Assembly: GCA_039090855.1 (NCBI GenBank)
Contig: CM077006.1
Location: 52,461,336 to 52,525,335, forward strand
Length of the DNA stretch: 64,000 nucleotides
Direction: 5' to 3'
Origin: Macrothele yani
Taxonomy: Eukaryota > Arthropoda > Arachnida > Araneae > Macrothelidae
Under the pieces are notes generated by a model. That model was not told the origin of the DNA. It was given only the letters and a program-made list of their open reading frames with translations, and did no database searches. Of the stretch, positions 1 through 11,221 are shown in pieces. The position numbers were made by a program, and so were the translations under genes. Each line of letters begins with the position of its first letter. Within the stretch, counting starts at the first letter, position 1.

Positions 1-571
1 AGGAGGTGGTGGTGGTGAAAGGGCCCGTTTTGAGTGAAGCAGAAACAGATCAGCTGTTTCAATCCTCTCTCTCTGAGGTGGTGCGAGTCTGCGGGAGTTC
101 GCAAACGTGACGTCACTTCTTGTGCCTGAAGCAGTTACGTTTAGCGCAGGCAAAACAAGGATGCAAAGAAGGAATATTTAGGACTTCGTATTTCTCAACA
201 TTAGAGTTTCGGTAATATTTTAAACACGGCTACTTGCACAAGCGCAGTATGCAAGTAGCCATACGCAATATGCACTTCCGCTCAAAAAAATCATTAATTT
301 GTTCAATTTTTTAAAGAAATACCAACACATATTTTCCTATTTTTTCTGGAATTTTATAGTTATGGGAATGAATGTTTTAGCCTCAATTTTTTCCATGACT
401 GTATGGGTGGGTAACGTAAGGGTCCGAAAAACCCGTTCAAAATCGCGATTTCCCCCATAGAGATATACAGGAGATTCTCGGATTGGGCGCTTTGGCCTAG
501 TCAGCTGATAAAAAGTGGCGTAATGCCAGCAGCCCACGAAGAGGGGCTGTTGCCACCTCCTCCTCCTAACT
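1..571. other. No gene seen; unclassified repeat-like DNA
   Basis: No open frame here resembles a known protein. The stretch starts with a GGT-rich run and contains one perfect short hairpin (228-260). The Tc1 transposase homology begins only at about 572, so the 5' end of that element, including its expected terminal repeat, is missing or displaced by this DNA. Confidence 0.5.
228..260. repeat. Short perfect hairpin
   Basis: GGCTACTTGCA at 228-238 pairs perfectly with TGCAAGTAGCC at 250-260 around an 11-nt loop. It could be the core of a small palindromic repeat; no function can be assigned. Confidence 0.6.
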
Positions 572-1535
572 GATCGCAGTCGAGGAACATGGGTAAACGT
601 GGTGATCTGAGAGACTTCGTTCTTGGACTCCATTGTCGTTGCAAGAAGATTGGTCATTCTATCGCCCAAACGGGGAGAACCCTAGGGTTCCCAAGGTAAA
701 CCATAACAAGGGTGTACCGCGAGTATACCATCGACGAGACATACCAGGGCCCAGAGAGCAAGTGGTGGCCTACCACATGCCATTAATGCCAGGGACCAAC
801 GTGTAGACTCTCTAGGCTCATGCAGATCGACAATTTGGCAACGCCGGCGCAAATGATGCATCCAGGTCGGAGGCCCAAGCGGTGTCAGCGAGCGAATGGT
901 ATGGCACACGTTGCATACCATGGGCTACGGGGAGCCGACGCCCTACTCGTGTACCACTGTTGACTGCTCCTCATCGGACATTACGGCTCGCCTGGTACTG
1001 GGAACATTAAAATTAGACCTCTGCATAGTGGCGTCGTGTCGTATGGTAAGATGAATCCCGTTTTCATCTGTATCTAGATGACAGGAGGGTGCAGGAATGG
1101 CGTCGACAGCATAAGACCGTGGCCCCGTCGTACCAGGTCGGCTCTGTTCAAGGTGGTGGTGGCTCTGTGATGGTCTGGGAACCCTTTTCATGAGACACAT
1201 TAGGGTCCTTAGTGTGTTTCTGGAGTAATTCTTAACCTCTGAGCACTACCGAAATGCGCTGGCTGATCACCCATACGTTTTTATGACCTTTGCGCATCCT
1301 GCGGCGAATGCAGGACATCTTTTTCAGGAGGACAATGAGTCGCCGCAACTTTCTAGGCATGACTCAACAAATACTCATGTGACCATCCAGTGGCCCCAAG
1401 ATCACCGAATTACAACTCTGTAGAAGCTCTCTGCAATGCCGTGAAGCAGCCAATCAGTTCTATGGATCCTTGACACACGCGTCGGGTAGAGTTGTGGACA
1501 ACGCTGCAATATGCATAGCTGGCATTACCCCTGGA

Positions 1536-2602
1536 CAGAGTTGGAAACGGGCCAAAAACTTCCGACCCGACCCAGACAAATTGAACTATAAATTCGAAAC
1601 TCGATTTATATATATACATGTAAACGTAATATACATATTCATCCCAATAACTGCTTGATATTTGATAACTGAAATCCTTTTTTAATAATAAAATTTGGTT
1701 ACTTGCTAAATTTTAGTGCCTTTCTTATGCCACTATTTTGCGTAATCTAGAAGTGACCATGGAGTACATTACTAACTGAAATCATTATTTATGATTACAC
1801 AAATGTATTTTTTTTTAATTTATTTAGATTGTTCACTCTTTCCACGTTTTGATGGAGGTGCACTTACTTTCATATGGTCCATTATATTTTTAGTTCCATA
1901 ATATCTTATTACACCGTCGACATCTTTCTTTGTAATCATACACTTTCGACATTTTGAACAACTAGCAAGACCAAACAACACAGATTTATTCACCGGTTCC
2001 TTAATGAGACGAAACAATTTCCAGCATTCACTCTTCCCCTTGTGGTTTTCAACAAACACGTATTTGTTGGCCTAGACGCCTTTCTCAACCTCCTTAATAT
2101 TAAATCCATCCATATTAACAAATAAGGAGTAAATTTCGACATGACATGTCACGGGAACGGGATGTTAGCACATCAATCGAAAACCTCTGAATGCTCAATG
2201 TTAAAAGATGCGATGTGAAAAGTAATTCTTAGTCATACAAGAGAGTGAATAAGCTGATAAGCAGGCAAATGGCGTTTGCCCGTACCTTTGCCTTGGACAA
2301 TCGCACTGTAAAAGAACGCAAAGGAAGTATGTTTTTACGATATGGTGTCGGTGTGTCTCACGTCAGTCGGTGTAAATCTTCGCTGCTTTAAGAAAGAGAA
2401 CAATATTTTTGCATGGTAAATCATTATTCACTTCGTGGGCACCAGTATCGACTACAGAATTCCACAACGCGCATTTTTCTTTGGAATATATTTTCTCTTT
2501 TCAAAAATAAAACTGGAATGAAACCGGGTTAAAATCGGGTCTGGAACACCTTTACCCGACCCGTTGGACTCGCAAGAAATTGTCGACCCGTTGACATCTC
2601 TG
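1536..2602. mobile_element. Small hAT element with BED-finger remnant
   Basis: Terminal inverted repeats start CAGAGTTGGAAACGGG on the left and CAGAGATGTCAACGGG on the right (reverse complement). The flanks CCCCTGGA (1528-1535) and CCTTTGGA (2603-2610) look like an 8-bp target duplication with two changes. CAG-type ends and an 8-bp duplication are typical of hAT elements. It is non-autonomous: no catalytic domain is visible. It interrupts the Tc1 C-terminus. Confidence 0.75.
1820..2059 (-). pseudogene. BED zinc-finger fragment of a hAT transposase
   Basis: The 79-residue frame holds a Cys-x2-Cys (CSKC) followed by a GTKNIMDHMKV segment, the pattern of a BED zinc finger (C-x2-C...H-x3-5-H/C). 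BED fingers form the DNA-binding N-terminus of many hAT transposases. The rest of the transposase is absent. It lies wholly within the hAT ends at 1536-2602, so it is the remnant of that element's own gene or of a relative. Confidence 0.6.
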
Positions 2603-2833
2603 CCTTTGGAAGCCCTCTGTCATCCGGTGGAGTAGATGCCTTTGCGTGTACTGGGTGTTATTCGTACTAGAGGACGACCAACAGGCTATTATGTAAGCAT
2701 CTCTAATGTTTTGTCTATTGAGTGTAAATGCATGTTAAATAAAACGAGTGTCATCCTTTATTATGTTCATAATTTTCGTAGCTCTTGTATGTTACCGAAA
2801 AATAAAAGGTCATCAGATTTTAACGCAAGTGTG

Positions 2834-3133
2834 GTATGGGGCCGCGGGTTGCCTAGTGGTCAGCGTTCGTGACTGCCATGGAGATAACCTCATGTTCGAT
2901 CCTGGGCAGGTGCGAACGTTCGAACCACTAAATACCCGCCGTGCGTTGGATGGGCACGTTAAGCCGTCGGACCCTGGGTACTGGAACCCCGGTAATTAAT
3001 AAGGGCGTCTTCCTCCCACTTTCTACCTCGCTTCCGTGTCACTCTTGCCCAAATCTCCTAGCTTCCTGTTTCTAAGGGTTGTTTAAGACCTGGGGTCAGA
3101 CTTCCTAAAATCCTCTACATATGATCTGATCTG
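2834..3133 (+). mobile_element. SINE-B copy 1 (tRNA-derived, ATCTG tail)
   Basis: About 300 bp flanked by the direct repeats AACGCAAGTGTG (2822-2833) and AACGCAAATGTG (3134-3145). The 5' part looks like a tRNA: an A-box-like TTGCCTAGTGG near 2848 and a B-box-like GTTCGATCC near 2894. The 3' end is not poly-A but a short GATCTGATCTG tail. The same sequence recurs on the minus strand at 15992-16505. It would be transcribed by RNA polymerase III and mobilised by a LINE. Confidence 0.85.
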
Positions 3134-3145
3134 AACGCAAATGTG

Positions 3146-3539
3146 TTAAAGTGCCCATTCATAATAATCAGTAGCAATCAAATTAAGGCGCAATTTCAAC
3201 TAATAAACACCATAGACATTTCGGTTTTGTTTTCATGGATCCTGTTTTCATTTCTGATGTACACATTTTTAGTATAATACAATCAGTCCCATATATATAT
3301 GTATATATGTATATATGGAAACATAATTTTGTAAAAAAACAGTTGCATGCCGAAAATAGCAATAACTTCTAGTGGAGTATTATGTATTATGACCAGCAAC
3401 ATAATATACACACGTCAAACTCTGTTGACAACATATACTTAATATAATATTATAGCTTTATGAAATCGAACTATGTAACATTGTCCCAGAATTGTATGGA
3501 AACAAAAAAAATATTAAAATGGCAAAAACGATTAATAAT
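3146..3539. other. AT-rich spacer with TA microsatellite
   Basis: No coding signal. Contains a TA/TG-rich simple repeat at about 3292-3318. Confidence 0.5.
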
Positions 3540-4156
3540 TTACTTTTCTCCACACGCCGTAAGCTGAAATATGGTTTCTGGCATACTGTATATTATATTA
3601 TGCATAATTCAACCGTCAATATTATACCAACAGTTCAGGATTTCGGTTTCCAGATCTTTTAACGCTTGAAAATTGACGGTGATTGGCATAAACACTTCGA
3701 ACCAAAATTCCCCAAAGATTTTCAATTGGGTTGAGATCCGGGCTACAAGCTGGCCATGGCATTAATTTGACATTGTTCGATCTCAGCCAGGCCATCGTAG
3801 AGGTTGCTCTGTGAATGCTCGCGTTGTCCTGCTGGAAAACCCAATCAGGACCACCTATTTCATCACCAGCTGGGAGGAAACTGTCTTTTAAAAGTTCCTG
3901 GTATGCTACGGCATTTTGAAGTCCTGACAAAACGAGATATTACCTTTGCCATTAAATCCAAAAAAGGCCCATGCCGTCACGGAACCTTCTCCATATTGTC
4001 GGCTGAATATTCGGCGTTTTTCCGTTCTCATATCATGCCAATAATATTTTGCACCGTCTGGGCCATCTAAATTAAATTTCTTTTCCTCACTAAATAATAC
4101 TTGGAGCCATTCGTCCTTCCATGACATATTGCCTTTGACCCAGTTTAATCGAGATT

Positions 4157-4374
4157 ATTGCCGCCCCGGTGGCGCAGTGGTCTAAGGCGCTGGCCTATGA
4201 TCATTCGTCCGTAAGGGGGCCGGGTTCGAATCCCGGTCAGGCATGGATGTTGTTTGTCTTACGGCACTGGCTCTCTCCCTTCCCTGGAACTAGTGACCCA
4301 AAATTAGGGACGGGCGACTGCTTATAGCCCACTGAGTTGCTCACGGTGGTAGTTAAACCTCTAATCAAAAAAAA
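4157..4374 (+). mobile_element. SINE-A copy
   Basis: tRNA-derived head with A box (TGGCGCAGTGG) and B box (GGTTCGAATCC), a conserved body and a poly-A tail. Flanked by the target duplication AATCGAGATT (4147-4156 and 4375-4384). Inserted into the Tc3-like transposase gene. Confidence 0.95.
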
Positions 4375-4490
4375 AATCGAGATTGTGTGTGCAGTGCGGT
4401 TAAAGGCGGCTTCTTTAACAGTCTTGCATATTTCACGAGGGTGTTTAAGATTTACAGAGTGTTGCAGCACTTTTCGACATTTTCACTTTT

Positions 4491-4701
4491 TTTTTTTTTG
4501 GTTGAAGGATTAACGACGACCGTGAGCAACCCAATGGGCTATAAGCAGTCGCCCGTCCCTAATTTAGGGCCACTGGTTCCAGGAAAGGGAAGAACCAGTG
4601 CCGTGAGACAAACACAACATCCATGCCTCACCGGATTCGAACCCGGACTTCGCAGGCGAATGGTCATAAGCCAGCGCTTAGACCATTGCACCACCGGGGA
4701 T
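4491..4701 (-). mobile_element. SINE-A copy, opposite orientation
   Basis: Reverse-oriented copy with its poly-T end at about 4491 and its tRNA-like head near 4701. TTTTCACTTTT-type flanks occur at about 4480-4490 and 4702-4713. With the copy at 4157-4374 it forms an inverted SINE pair about 115 bp apart. Confidence 0.9.
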
Positions 4702-5072
4702 TTTTCACTTTTTCCATGTTGACTTATATTCGGTACAGGCAAATTCTCGTGCACAGCGAGCTTCCGGATATGTCGTTTCATTTGAGGCGAAACATTACTA
4801 TGCCCTCCAGTTCGTTTCTGAGCTAGATATTTTTTGCTACCACTTAAAACGTTATAAATAGAAGCTTTGGATCGTTTTAATTTGTTTGAAATCGCACTTA
4901 CATTCATTCCTCGATCGTATTTCCTCCGATGACATATCTTTCTCACGTGGCATTGTTAAAACTTAATCAGCCTTATCACGTTTGCCGACTATTTATCCTG
5001 CTCTGACGCCAGGCTAATTTGCATATAGCAATGCAGTGTTAGTGTTCGCGCGTTTGTGTGAAATTCTATGTA

Positions 5073-6344
5073 TTAGGTGTGCACCCTAATTCTCTGCCAC
5101 AGGCACGACACGTTGACAGCAAATTATAGCAAAACGTATACGTACCTAATCAGGGAAATAATCCCCGTCGTGTTGGATACAATTGAGCCATCGGTCAGGG
5201 AGCTGCCGAATGCCCACTGCGAAAAAAATAGGGCTGTTTCGAGTTGATAAAGTCATCAATACTTGTGTGGACCTACTCGACCGAAGAGAAGTGCGTATCA
5301 CTCAGATGATGTTGCAGGGAGCGAAAGAGGTAATAATCCGACGGGGCGAAGTCTGGAGAATACGCCGGGTGGGACAAAATCTTCTATCCCAGGTCGGTGA
5401 TCGTGTTTAAAGTTGTTTTCGCGGTGTGAGGAAGCGCGTTATCCTGAAGCAACAGGACTGACCTTCTGCCCTTGCCGGTGTATTGCCTTTTCGCCTCCAG
5501 TGCGTCACTCACACGAATGAGTTGCTGACAATAACGCTCAGTATTGATCGTTTCACCAGGTTTTAGCAACTCATAGTGTACGACACAGCGCTGATCCCAC
5601 CATACGCTCAGCAACAACTTCCTGGCATGGATATTCGGTTTGGCGGTACTGGTGGTAGACAGACCTGGATAAACCAACGATTTGCGCCGCTTAGGATTAT
5701 CGTAGAGGATTCACTTCTAATCATAGGTCAAAATCTTGTGGAGGAAATTCTTCTTCTTGAATCTGGAGAGCAAGGACACAGCAACATCGTAGCGCCTAGA
5801 CTTGTTCGCAGCTGTGAGTTGGTGGGGCACACAACGGCCCTCCTTGTGAATCCGTTCAAGCTTGTTCAGGCGCTTTGCAATGGCTTGCCGTGTAACTCCG
5901 AGTTCCTGGGCGAGCTCTAACTGTGTGGGACAGGTATCGTGTCCAACAGTTGTTCCAGTTCCACATCGTCAAGTTTCTGTGGCTGTCCTGGACGTTTTGT
6001 ATCACGGAGATCGAAATTTCCCTGCTCAAACCGCTGGAATCACTTCTTACACGTACTGTAGAATACACCATCCTCACCCAATGCAGCACAGATAATTTGC
6101 TGGACTTCGGCGGCACTTTTTTCAGCTGAAACGCGAACAGGAGGCAGTGCCTCAAATTTTTCTTCTCGAAATACATTGCTTTCACCGTCAACTTTCGTCC
6201 CTTCTATCACTACAGCTGTGAACGGTTGCCTGGAAAGCTGTTGGATGGCGCTGCAATCAGTCACTATCGCACACAGCTATCTGCATTTGCCGACGTTATA
6301 TGATCGCTTGCGGTTAGGGGCCGAGAGTTAAGTTGCACACCTAA
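5073..6344 (-). mobile_element. Mariner element, copy 1, complete ends
   Basis: The left end (TTAGGTGTGCACCCTAAT) and the reverse complement of the right end (TTAGGTGTGCAACTTAAC) form terminal inverted repeats of about 28 bp, flanked by TA at 5071-5072 and 6345-6346. The length of 1,272 bp is normal for mariner. The same family occurs at 11222-12434 on the other strand. Confidence 0.92.
5146..6264 (-). pseudogene. Mariner transposase, broken
   Basis: The minus-strand frame starts at 6264 (MTDCSAIQQLSRQPF). It shows a mariner helix-turn-helix region, YDEKWILYDNPKRRK (first Asp), LLQDNALPHTA (second Asp) and YSPDFAPSDYYLFRS (third Asp; mariner DD34D), and ends near 5146. A TGA at 6040-6042 stands where the family has Trp (KK-stop-FQRF). 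The frame shifts several times, including an extra G near 5205. The same TGA is present in the second copy at 11.5 kb. A functional enzyme would cut and paste the element at TA sites. Confidence 0.88.
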
Positions 6345-7182
6345 TAATTGTGGGACCGTTTCAGTACACTACATGTTTAATACATATCCGAAATTATATT
6401 TTCTCATCCGTAAAATATGTGTGCAAAGACTATGTAGTTTATGTTCACCACTGTGTTAATCGGTTGCGTACATTTTCACTAATCGTACATTTATTCTGTT
6501 TTTTACACCTTTCCATATAATTGTGGGGGCGGACTGTACATTTCTTCGAAAACTGGAATATACGATGCACTGCTCATGAAATAAAGAGATTGTGATTGTG
6601 GCAAATGAAACGCGCAGTGCAGGTAGAGAATAAGTGGGTGGTAATTGACCTTGAACTGTCCGCTTACGGACAGTTCAAGGTTTAAGATGTCCTTTTGACT
6701 ATACACTTCCAAGCTGTGAGTTCGTTCACTAGTGAGAGGGGTGACAGCTTCGCGTTGCCCATGAACCAGGTATCCCACGATTTCTGCCCTCTTAGTGTGT
6801 AATCCAACTACGCCACCACACACGACGTGCTTGTAGTTCGCCGAACCCCATCTAGGAAAAGTGGTAATCGAGTTGGATCACATAAAGGGGAAAAAAAGGT
6901 GAATTTTTCTCCTCAGCGGCGCCCCCAACAGTTAGGAACTGAAAAGGGAGAAGAGCTATAGAGGATTAAGTATCGTTTAATAGCTATTGGCAGGTCAAGG
7001 GTCATCTGGCTGAGAGTACAATATCTTGAAGTGCTTGGGAAACATTTTGCCAAAAAACACAAAACCCTTTCATATAGGTTTAACCGTATACGCTGGTCTC
7101 TATAGTGAAAAAAAAAAAAAAACTTTTTCAGGTACATACTGTATGTAGTGTGTTTTCAATATTTGTAGTACTGAGAGCAATG
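6345..7182. other. No gene seen
   Basis: Non-coding as far as I can tell. Short frames here do not resemble any family. The only structure is the perfect hairpin at 6649-6680. Confidence 0.45.
6649..6680. repeat. Perfect 14-bp hairpin
   Basis: CCTTGAACTGTCCG (6649-6662) pairs exactly with CGGACAGTTCAAGG (6667-6680) across a 4-nt loop. No poly-T follows and no element around it is recognised. Confidence 0.75.
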
Positions 7183-7195
7183 AATATGGTACTTC

Positions 7196-7423
7196 GCCGC
7201 CCCGGTGGCGCAGTGGTCTAAGGCGCTGGCCTCTGATCATTCGTCCGTAAGGGGTCCGGGTTCGAATCCCGGTCAGGCATGGATGTTGTGTTTGTCTTAC
7301 GGCACTGGCTCTCTCCCTTCCCTGGAACCAGTGACCCTAAATTAGAGACGGGCGACTGCTTATAGCCCATTGAGTTGCTCACGGTGGTCGTTAAACCTCC
7401 AATCAAAAAAAAAAAAAAAAAAA
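7196..7423 (+). mobile_element. SINE-A copy
   Basis: Near-consensus copy with a 21-A tail and an exact 13-bp target duplication AATATGGTACTTC (7183-7195 and 7424-7436). The intact duplication and long tail suggest one of the younger copies. Confidence 0.96.
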
Positions 7424-7436
7424 AATATGGTACTTC

Positions 7437-7732
7437 ATTCAACAAGTTAATATTTCTCCGTAATTTTAGTTTACGTGCTTCGTTTTTTCTCCTTTTTTTT
7501 TTTTTTTAATGTTGACGGCTTCTTATGAATTTTTGTTTGTAACCTGCTAAAGAATATCTGCCAACTTTTAAAACCATAAGTACGATAATGGCGCCTTTTC
7601 TATTACCCTCCAACGCATTTAGGACTTTCTCCGTTTCACAGAAAAGTGCAAAACTAAATTTAAAAAAAAAAAAAAAAGTTTATTCACTATGTATAACAAA
7701 ATTTCTGGGAATCTGGGACGTCAAACATCTGC

Positions 7733-7763
<31 letters not shown>

Positions 7764-8123
7764 TAATCTGATAATTGGCACTTTACAATACAAAAGAACA
7801 ATCCTTCGAGCTGCAGTGACAAAATAATACAAATAAACAGTCATCGCTCTTTCCAAGTTTTTCTTCAATTAACAAATAGCAACCAAAAAATTGTATTTCG
7901 ACACCGCTGGGATCGAACCCCAAATCTCTCGATAACTTGCAGAGTGCGTTCGCCTTACGCTACGGTGGCCAACAATCCACGGCGCAGTGTTGCTTATCTG
8001 TCAGTATCTGACTTCCCAAATCCGTAGGGATGGGCTCAGCAACTGAGGCATCTCCATCTGGTTGAGCTTAACGGCATAAGCTATTTAATTATAACTAATA
8101 AATCCAAAGGGCCGAGAGAAATG
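7437..8123. other. No gene; poly-A runs and a tRNA-like SINE head
   Basis: Contains A-rich runs at about 7661-7677 and 7733-7759. On the minus strand 7985-7895 carries a tRNA-like head (GTAGCGTAAGGCG, then GGGTTCGATCCC) distinct from SINE-A and SINE-B. It is followed by a body segment (7838-7893) that recurs in the foldback repeat at 8124-8309. This is probably a third tRNA-derived SINE family or a fragment of it. Confidence 0.5.
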
Positions 8124-8309
8124 GTGAAAAACTTCCAAATACGTGGAGACAATGTAAGTAGACTAAGTAATCGCTATATCCACGTTTTTCTTTAACACAC
8201 AGCAACCGAAAAATTGTTTTCGGTTGCTGTGCGTTAATTGAAGAAAAACGTGGAAAGAGCGATTGCTTTGTCTATTTACATTGTCGCCACGTATTTGGAA
8301 GTTTTTCAC
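8124..8309. repeat. Foldback repeat with ~90-bp arms
   Basis: GTGAAAAACTTCCAAATACG at 8124 onward is mirrored by a reverse-complementary arm ending GGAAGTTTTTCAC at 8309. The arms, interrupted by a few mismatches, meet near 8214 at CGAAAAATTGTTTTCG. A third partial copy of the arm lies at 7838-7893. Confidence 0.8.
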
Positions 8310-9695
8310 AAAATAATGCTACAATTACAGAAAGTGGGTTAGGCCGAGAACTTTTCAGCATCAGTATTGTTTTTATTGTGTTTTTTTTTTTTCAGCTACG
8401 TTATTCTGTCTGCTGTTTTTCAATTGCCTATAGCTCTCAAATATTCTTTTCGGCTGCTTTTTGCGCCGTTCGATTTTCATAGCTTTTGCAGTTTTTGTAG
8501 GGCTTTTCCAACTCTCTAGTATATATAATTTATTTTGCGGGGAGGGGAATAAAAGGACTCTAAGAAAAATTAGCGGGCCACAGTAGTCCCCCCGAAGCGT
8601 CGCCACTGTTTACCCTCAGTAATATTATTACTCGTGAGGCTTTCGTCACCTCATTGGCGAAATGATTGCGTTCTTACAGCACTAAGATGGGGAGGGTGGG
8701 GGGGGGGGTTGATTCCCTTCTAATACAATCTGTTTGATGTTCGCTATCCTTTCCCTGTGCCTTTTCTACCGTTGAAGTGTGTGCCGTTACGTTGATTACC
8801 GTTAAAAGCATTGTATGATGTTATTTATAGTTTTGAAATATCTTTACCGAATATTCCGAGGGTAAAATATTAAACTAATGAAGCGCTCGCAGTTGCTTTA
8901 ATCACTTTAATTTAAGCCAAAGTCGGCGACGTCATTACCTTCTTCCGCCTCTCTCTCGATAGGTTCTTCTTCTTCTTCTTCTTTTTTTTTTTTAATCTAT
9001 AAAGCCCTGCCATGTATAAATTTCCATTAAAATCCCCGAGGATACGTTTGGGAAATGATTTCTTCTGTTTCCAAGTGAGCTTCGCACTTCAGTATAAATG
9101 CAGGTGTACCGTAATTCTTTTTCTTTCCTTCAAAAAAGATTACGATGCATGGAAAATCATCTGCTTTCATCTCTTTATGTGTTTCATGTAAAATTGAGTT
9201 AACTCTTTCAGTTCAGGGTTCGCCGGAGGATTTCATTCTTGATTTTTATACCACTCTCCTTCTTCAGTTTTCGTTATCCTGTTAAGTAAATATCTGACGT
9301 GCGTTTCATTTTCTTTTACTTCCATTTCGTTATTTGCACTTTTTTCCATTTCCTACCCTTTTCGTCGTGTTTCTGTTTCCGTATCACCACGCTGCGTCCC
9401 CCCCCCCCCCCGTTGATTATAGCTTCGCATTTTCCTCCAATTCCGTGTGTGCTTCCTGTATATGCACACCCACCGGAGGTATGACGCACGAAGAAATTTG
9501 TTGTTTTAGTCTTGTATTTGCATCTTTTTTTGTTTTTTTGTTAAGTAGCACTCATATATATATATATATATATATATATGTATTCATGCACACAATCAGT
9601 CCAAAGATTTGAATAACTCATCTCGTCTTTCTCCCAACCAAAAAGATCACTGCTTAGGATTTGGGAATTCATTTTCCCAATTTTAACGCGCAAGA
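8310..9695. other. No gene; simple repeats
   Basis: No protein family recognised. Simple repeats: G-run at about 8700-8709, TTC run at about 8966-8990, C-run at about 9399-9412 and TA repeat at about 9555-9579. Confidence 0.5.
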
Positions 9696-9841
9696 ACCTA
9701 GACCTGATACGGTAAACCTTTTCAACTTGGAAGGCCGCATTAAGTTAGCTGTAATCTAACAAGGCCATATTCAAGAAACTTCAATTAGATATACAGTCAT
9801 TTGCAAAAGTTTAAGACCACATCTCATTTTATTGAATACTA

Positions 9842-10877
9842 CTAGCCTGTTGTACCCGTCGTTGACGGGCTAGTGAATAGTATAAAGTAAAAGCTATATC
9901 GGCAATTAGATTATGACTGGTAAATCAAGGTTTATACAGCTTTGCAATACAACTTCCCGGAATAGAATATTAGGATAAAAATGTATTTGAATTATTTAAT
10001 AGTTGTCACGTCCAATGTAAAAATAATTCAAAAAGTTTGAAAAAGAAGGCTTATGCAATGAAATTGATTGAGATGAAAAGTACCTTATTCTTGTAGAGCC
10101 TCGTAAAGATTTTCTCCATTTCCGACTCTGGAACAACCAACGTACAGTTAGTTGACCATGGGGAAAACATGGACTTTGTAGATCCAATCCAACAACTTTT
10201 GGAGATTGCCCTTGTGCCTTATTGGTGCTCATGGCGAAACTAAAACGAATCGGGAATTGAAGACGTTTACATTGTTGTTCTATGTGAAACCCGACCGACA
10301 GACGCTTTCTTTATATGCAACCTGATCACACCCAACGCGAAGGCGCGAAGATAAGTAGTTCACGATAAAATTGAGCCATTTCTTTTTTAGAATTTCGTAA
10401 AAACAACGTTCTATTTTCTAGCTCACAACGTCGTATGACACTTTTGAATTAATAACGCAGATTGAAAAACAACGTTCTATTTTCATTTTTTTCTTCTCCG
10501 CCCTCAAGGTCATAATACAATCGGCAAACAACGCTTGCAAAAAAGGGGGTAATAAATTTATTTACGAATGAAAATAGTCGTAACGGAATTCTAAAAAAGA
10601 AACTCCTAAAATTTATGGTGAACTACTTTTCTGCACGCCTTAACGTTCGGTGAGATCAGGTTGATGTCAACAAAGCGGAAAGACACACTCAGATCGTGTA
10701 GAAACGCGTAACATTAAATAACTAAAAATCAAATTCAAATTTAAAAAAATCGCTTCGAGGTGCACCAGAAGATGTCTACAGGTACCTTCATAACAAATTT
10801 CGTCGCTCTATGTCGCCTAATTTTATGTGAAATCCGACCGACAGACACACACAGTCTGTTTTATATTTAGAGAGAGA
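9842..10877 (-). mobile_element. Helitron-derived element, both ends visible
   Basis: On the minus strand it starts TCTCTCTCTAAATATAAAAC at 10877. It ends in a hairpin (CCCGTC, AAC loop, GACGGG), then ACAACAGG and CTAG at 9842. TC at the 5' end, a hairpin plus CTRR at the 3' end and insertion between A and T without target duplication are the hallmarks of Helitrons. It is about 1 kb, so most of the Rep/helicase gene is missing. Confidence 0.85.
9996..10232 (-). pseudogene. Helitron helicase C-terminal fragment (Pif1-like)
   Basis: The frame begins [20 protein letters not shown] and continues with HGQLTV. This resembles the Pif1-family helicase motif NKAQGQT...VGIDL...CFSHGQLYVALSR found near the C-terminus of Helitron RepHel proteins. 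In an intact protein this segment is part of the ATP-dependent 5'-3' helicase used in rolling-circle transposition. Only the last motifs are left, and the sequence degrades after HGQL. Confidence 0.75.
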
Positions 10878-11221
10878 TTAAGATTTTCAAAGAAACAACT
10901 AATTACTAGTCAAAGATACTTGAAAAAATGAATGGCATCACAGATGATTACTTACATTATTTTAAACACAAAGACTGAAATCAGTACTTTGTATGGCCAC
11001 CTTTGTTTTTTATAACTGCCAGAATACGATGTGACGTACTCTCAGTGAGGGACTTGCAGTAGTCGCTTGAAATGTCTTTGTACGACACGTGCCTTTTATC
11101 GCTTCAATCAAAGCTTGGGAATTTGATGGCTATTTTTCTGCTACCTTGTCTTTGAAAATGGCCCACAAATTTTCGATGGGGTTAAGGTCAGGACTAGTAG
11201 CGGGCCAGTCAAGCTCAGTTA

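Larger units (their letters stand above)
591..2690 (+). pseudogene. Tc1 transposase, broken
   Basis: A Tc1-family transposase would bind the terminal repeats with an N-terminal helix-turn-helix and cut DNA with a DDE catalytic domain. The start at 591 reads MGKRGDLRDF, the usual Tc1 N-terminus, and 870-1080 matches the region just before the first catalytic Asp in the copy at 14975-15962 (shared QRANGMAH motif). The C-terminal end (MPLRVLGVIRTRGRPTGYY, 2638-2690) lies beyond the hAT insertion. Several frameshifts and stops interrupt the reading frame, and the catalytic residues are not cleanly recognisable. It is a dead relic of the family seen at 14.9-16.6 kb. Confidence 0.75.
572..2724 (+). 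mobile_element. Tc1-like element, 5' end lost, interrupted by a hAT
   Basis: The right terminal repeat (about 2698-2724, ending ATTGAGTG and followed by TA at 2725-2726) matches the terminal repeats of the Tc1 at 14943-16632, whose transposase is also the closest relative in the window. No left terminal repeat is visible upstream of 572. A 1,067-bp hAT element sits inside at 1536-2602. Confidence 0.75.
3540..4946 (-). pseudogene. Tc3/Tc1-like transposase split by two SINEs
   Basis: Read on the minus strand, an N-terminal helix-turn-helix region (4946-4702: RKYDRGMNVSAISNKLKRSK) continues at 4480-4385 (NLKHPREICKTVKEAAFNRT) and again from 4156 to 3540. The SINEs at 4491-4701 and 4157-4374 occupy exactly the two gaps. 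The catalytic domain shows VLFSEEKKFNLDGPDG (first Asp replaced by Glu), FQQDNASIH (second Asp) and [12 protein letters not shown] (Glu, DD34E). The tail SMPETIFQL ends at a stop at 3540 and is preceded by an internal stop. The damaged first catalytic residue and the insertions make it inactive. Terminal repeats were not found. Confidence 0.85.

Noticed and set aside
6503..6823. 106-residue minus-strand frame
   Set aside because: No domain, overlaps the perfect hairpin at 6649-6680, and has no gene context.
8373..8606. 77-residue lysine-rich frame
   Set aside because: Composition explained by A-rich DNA; no family resemblance.
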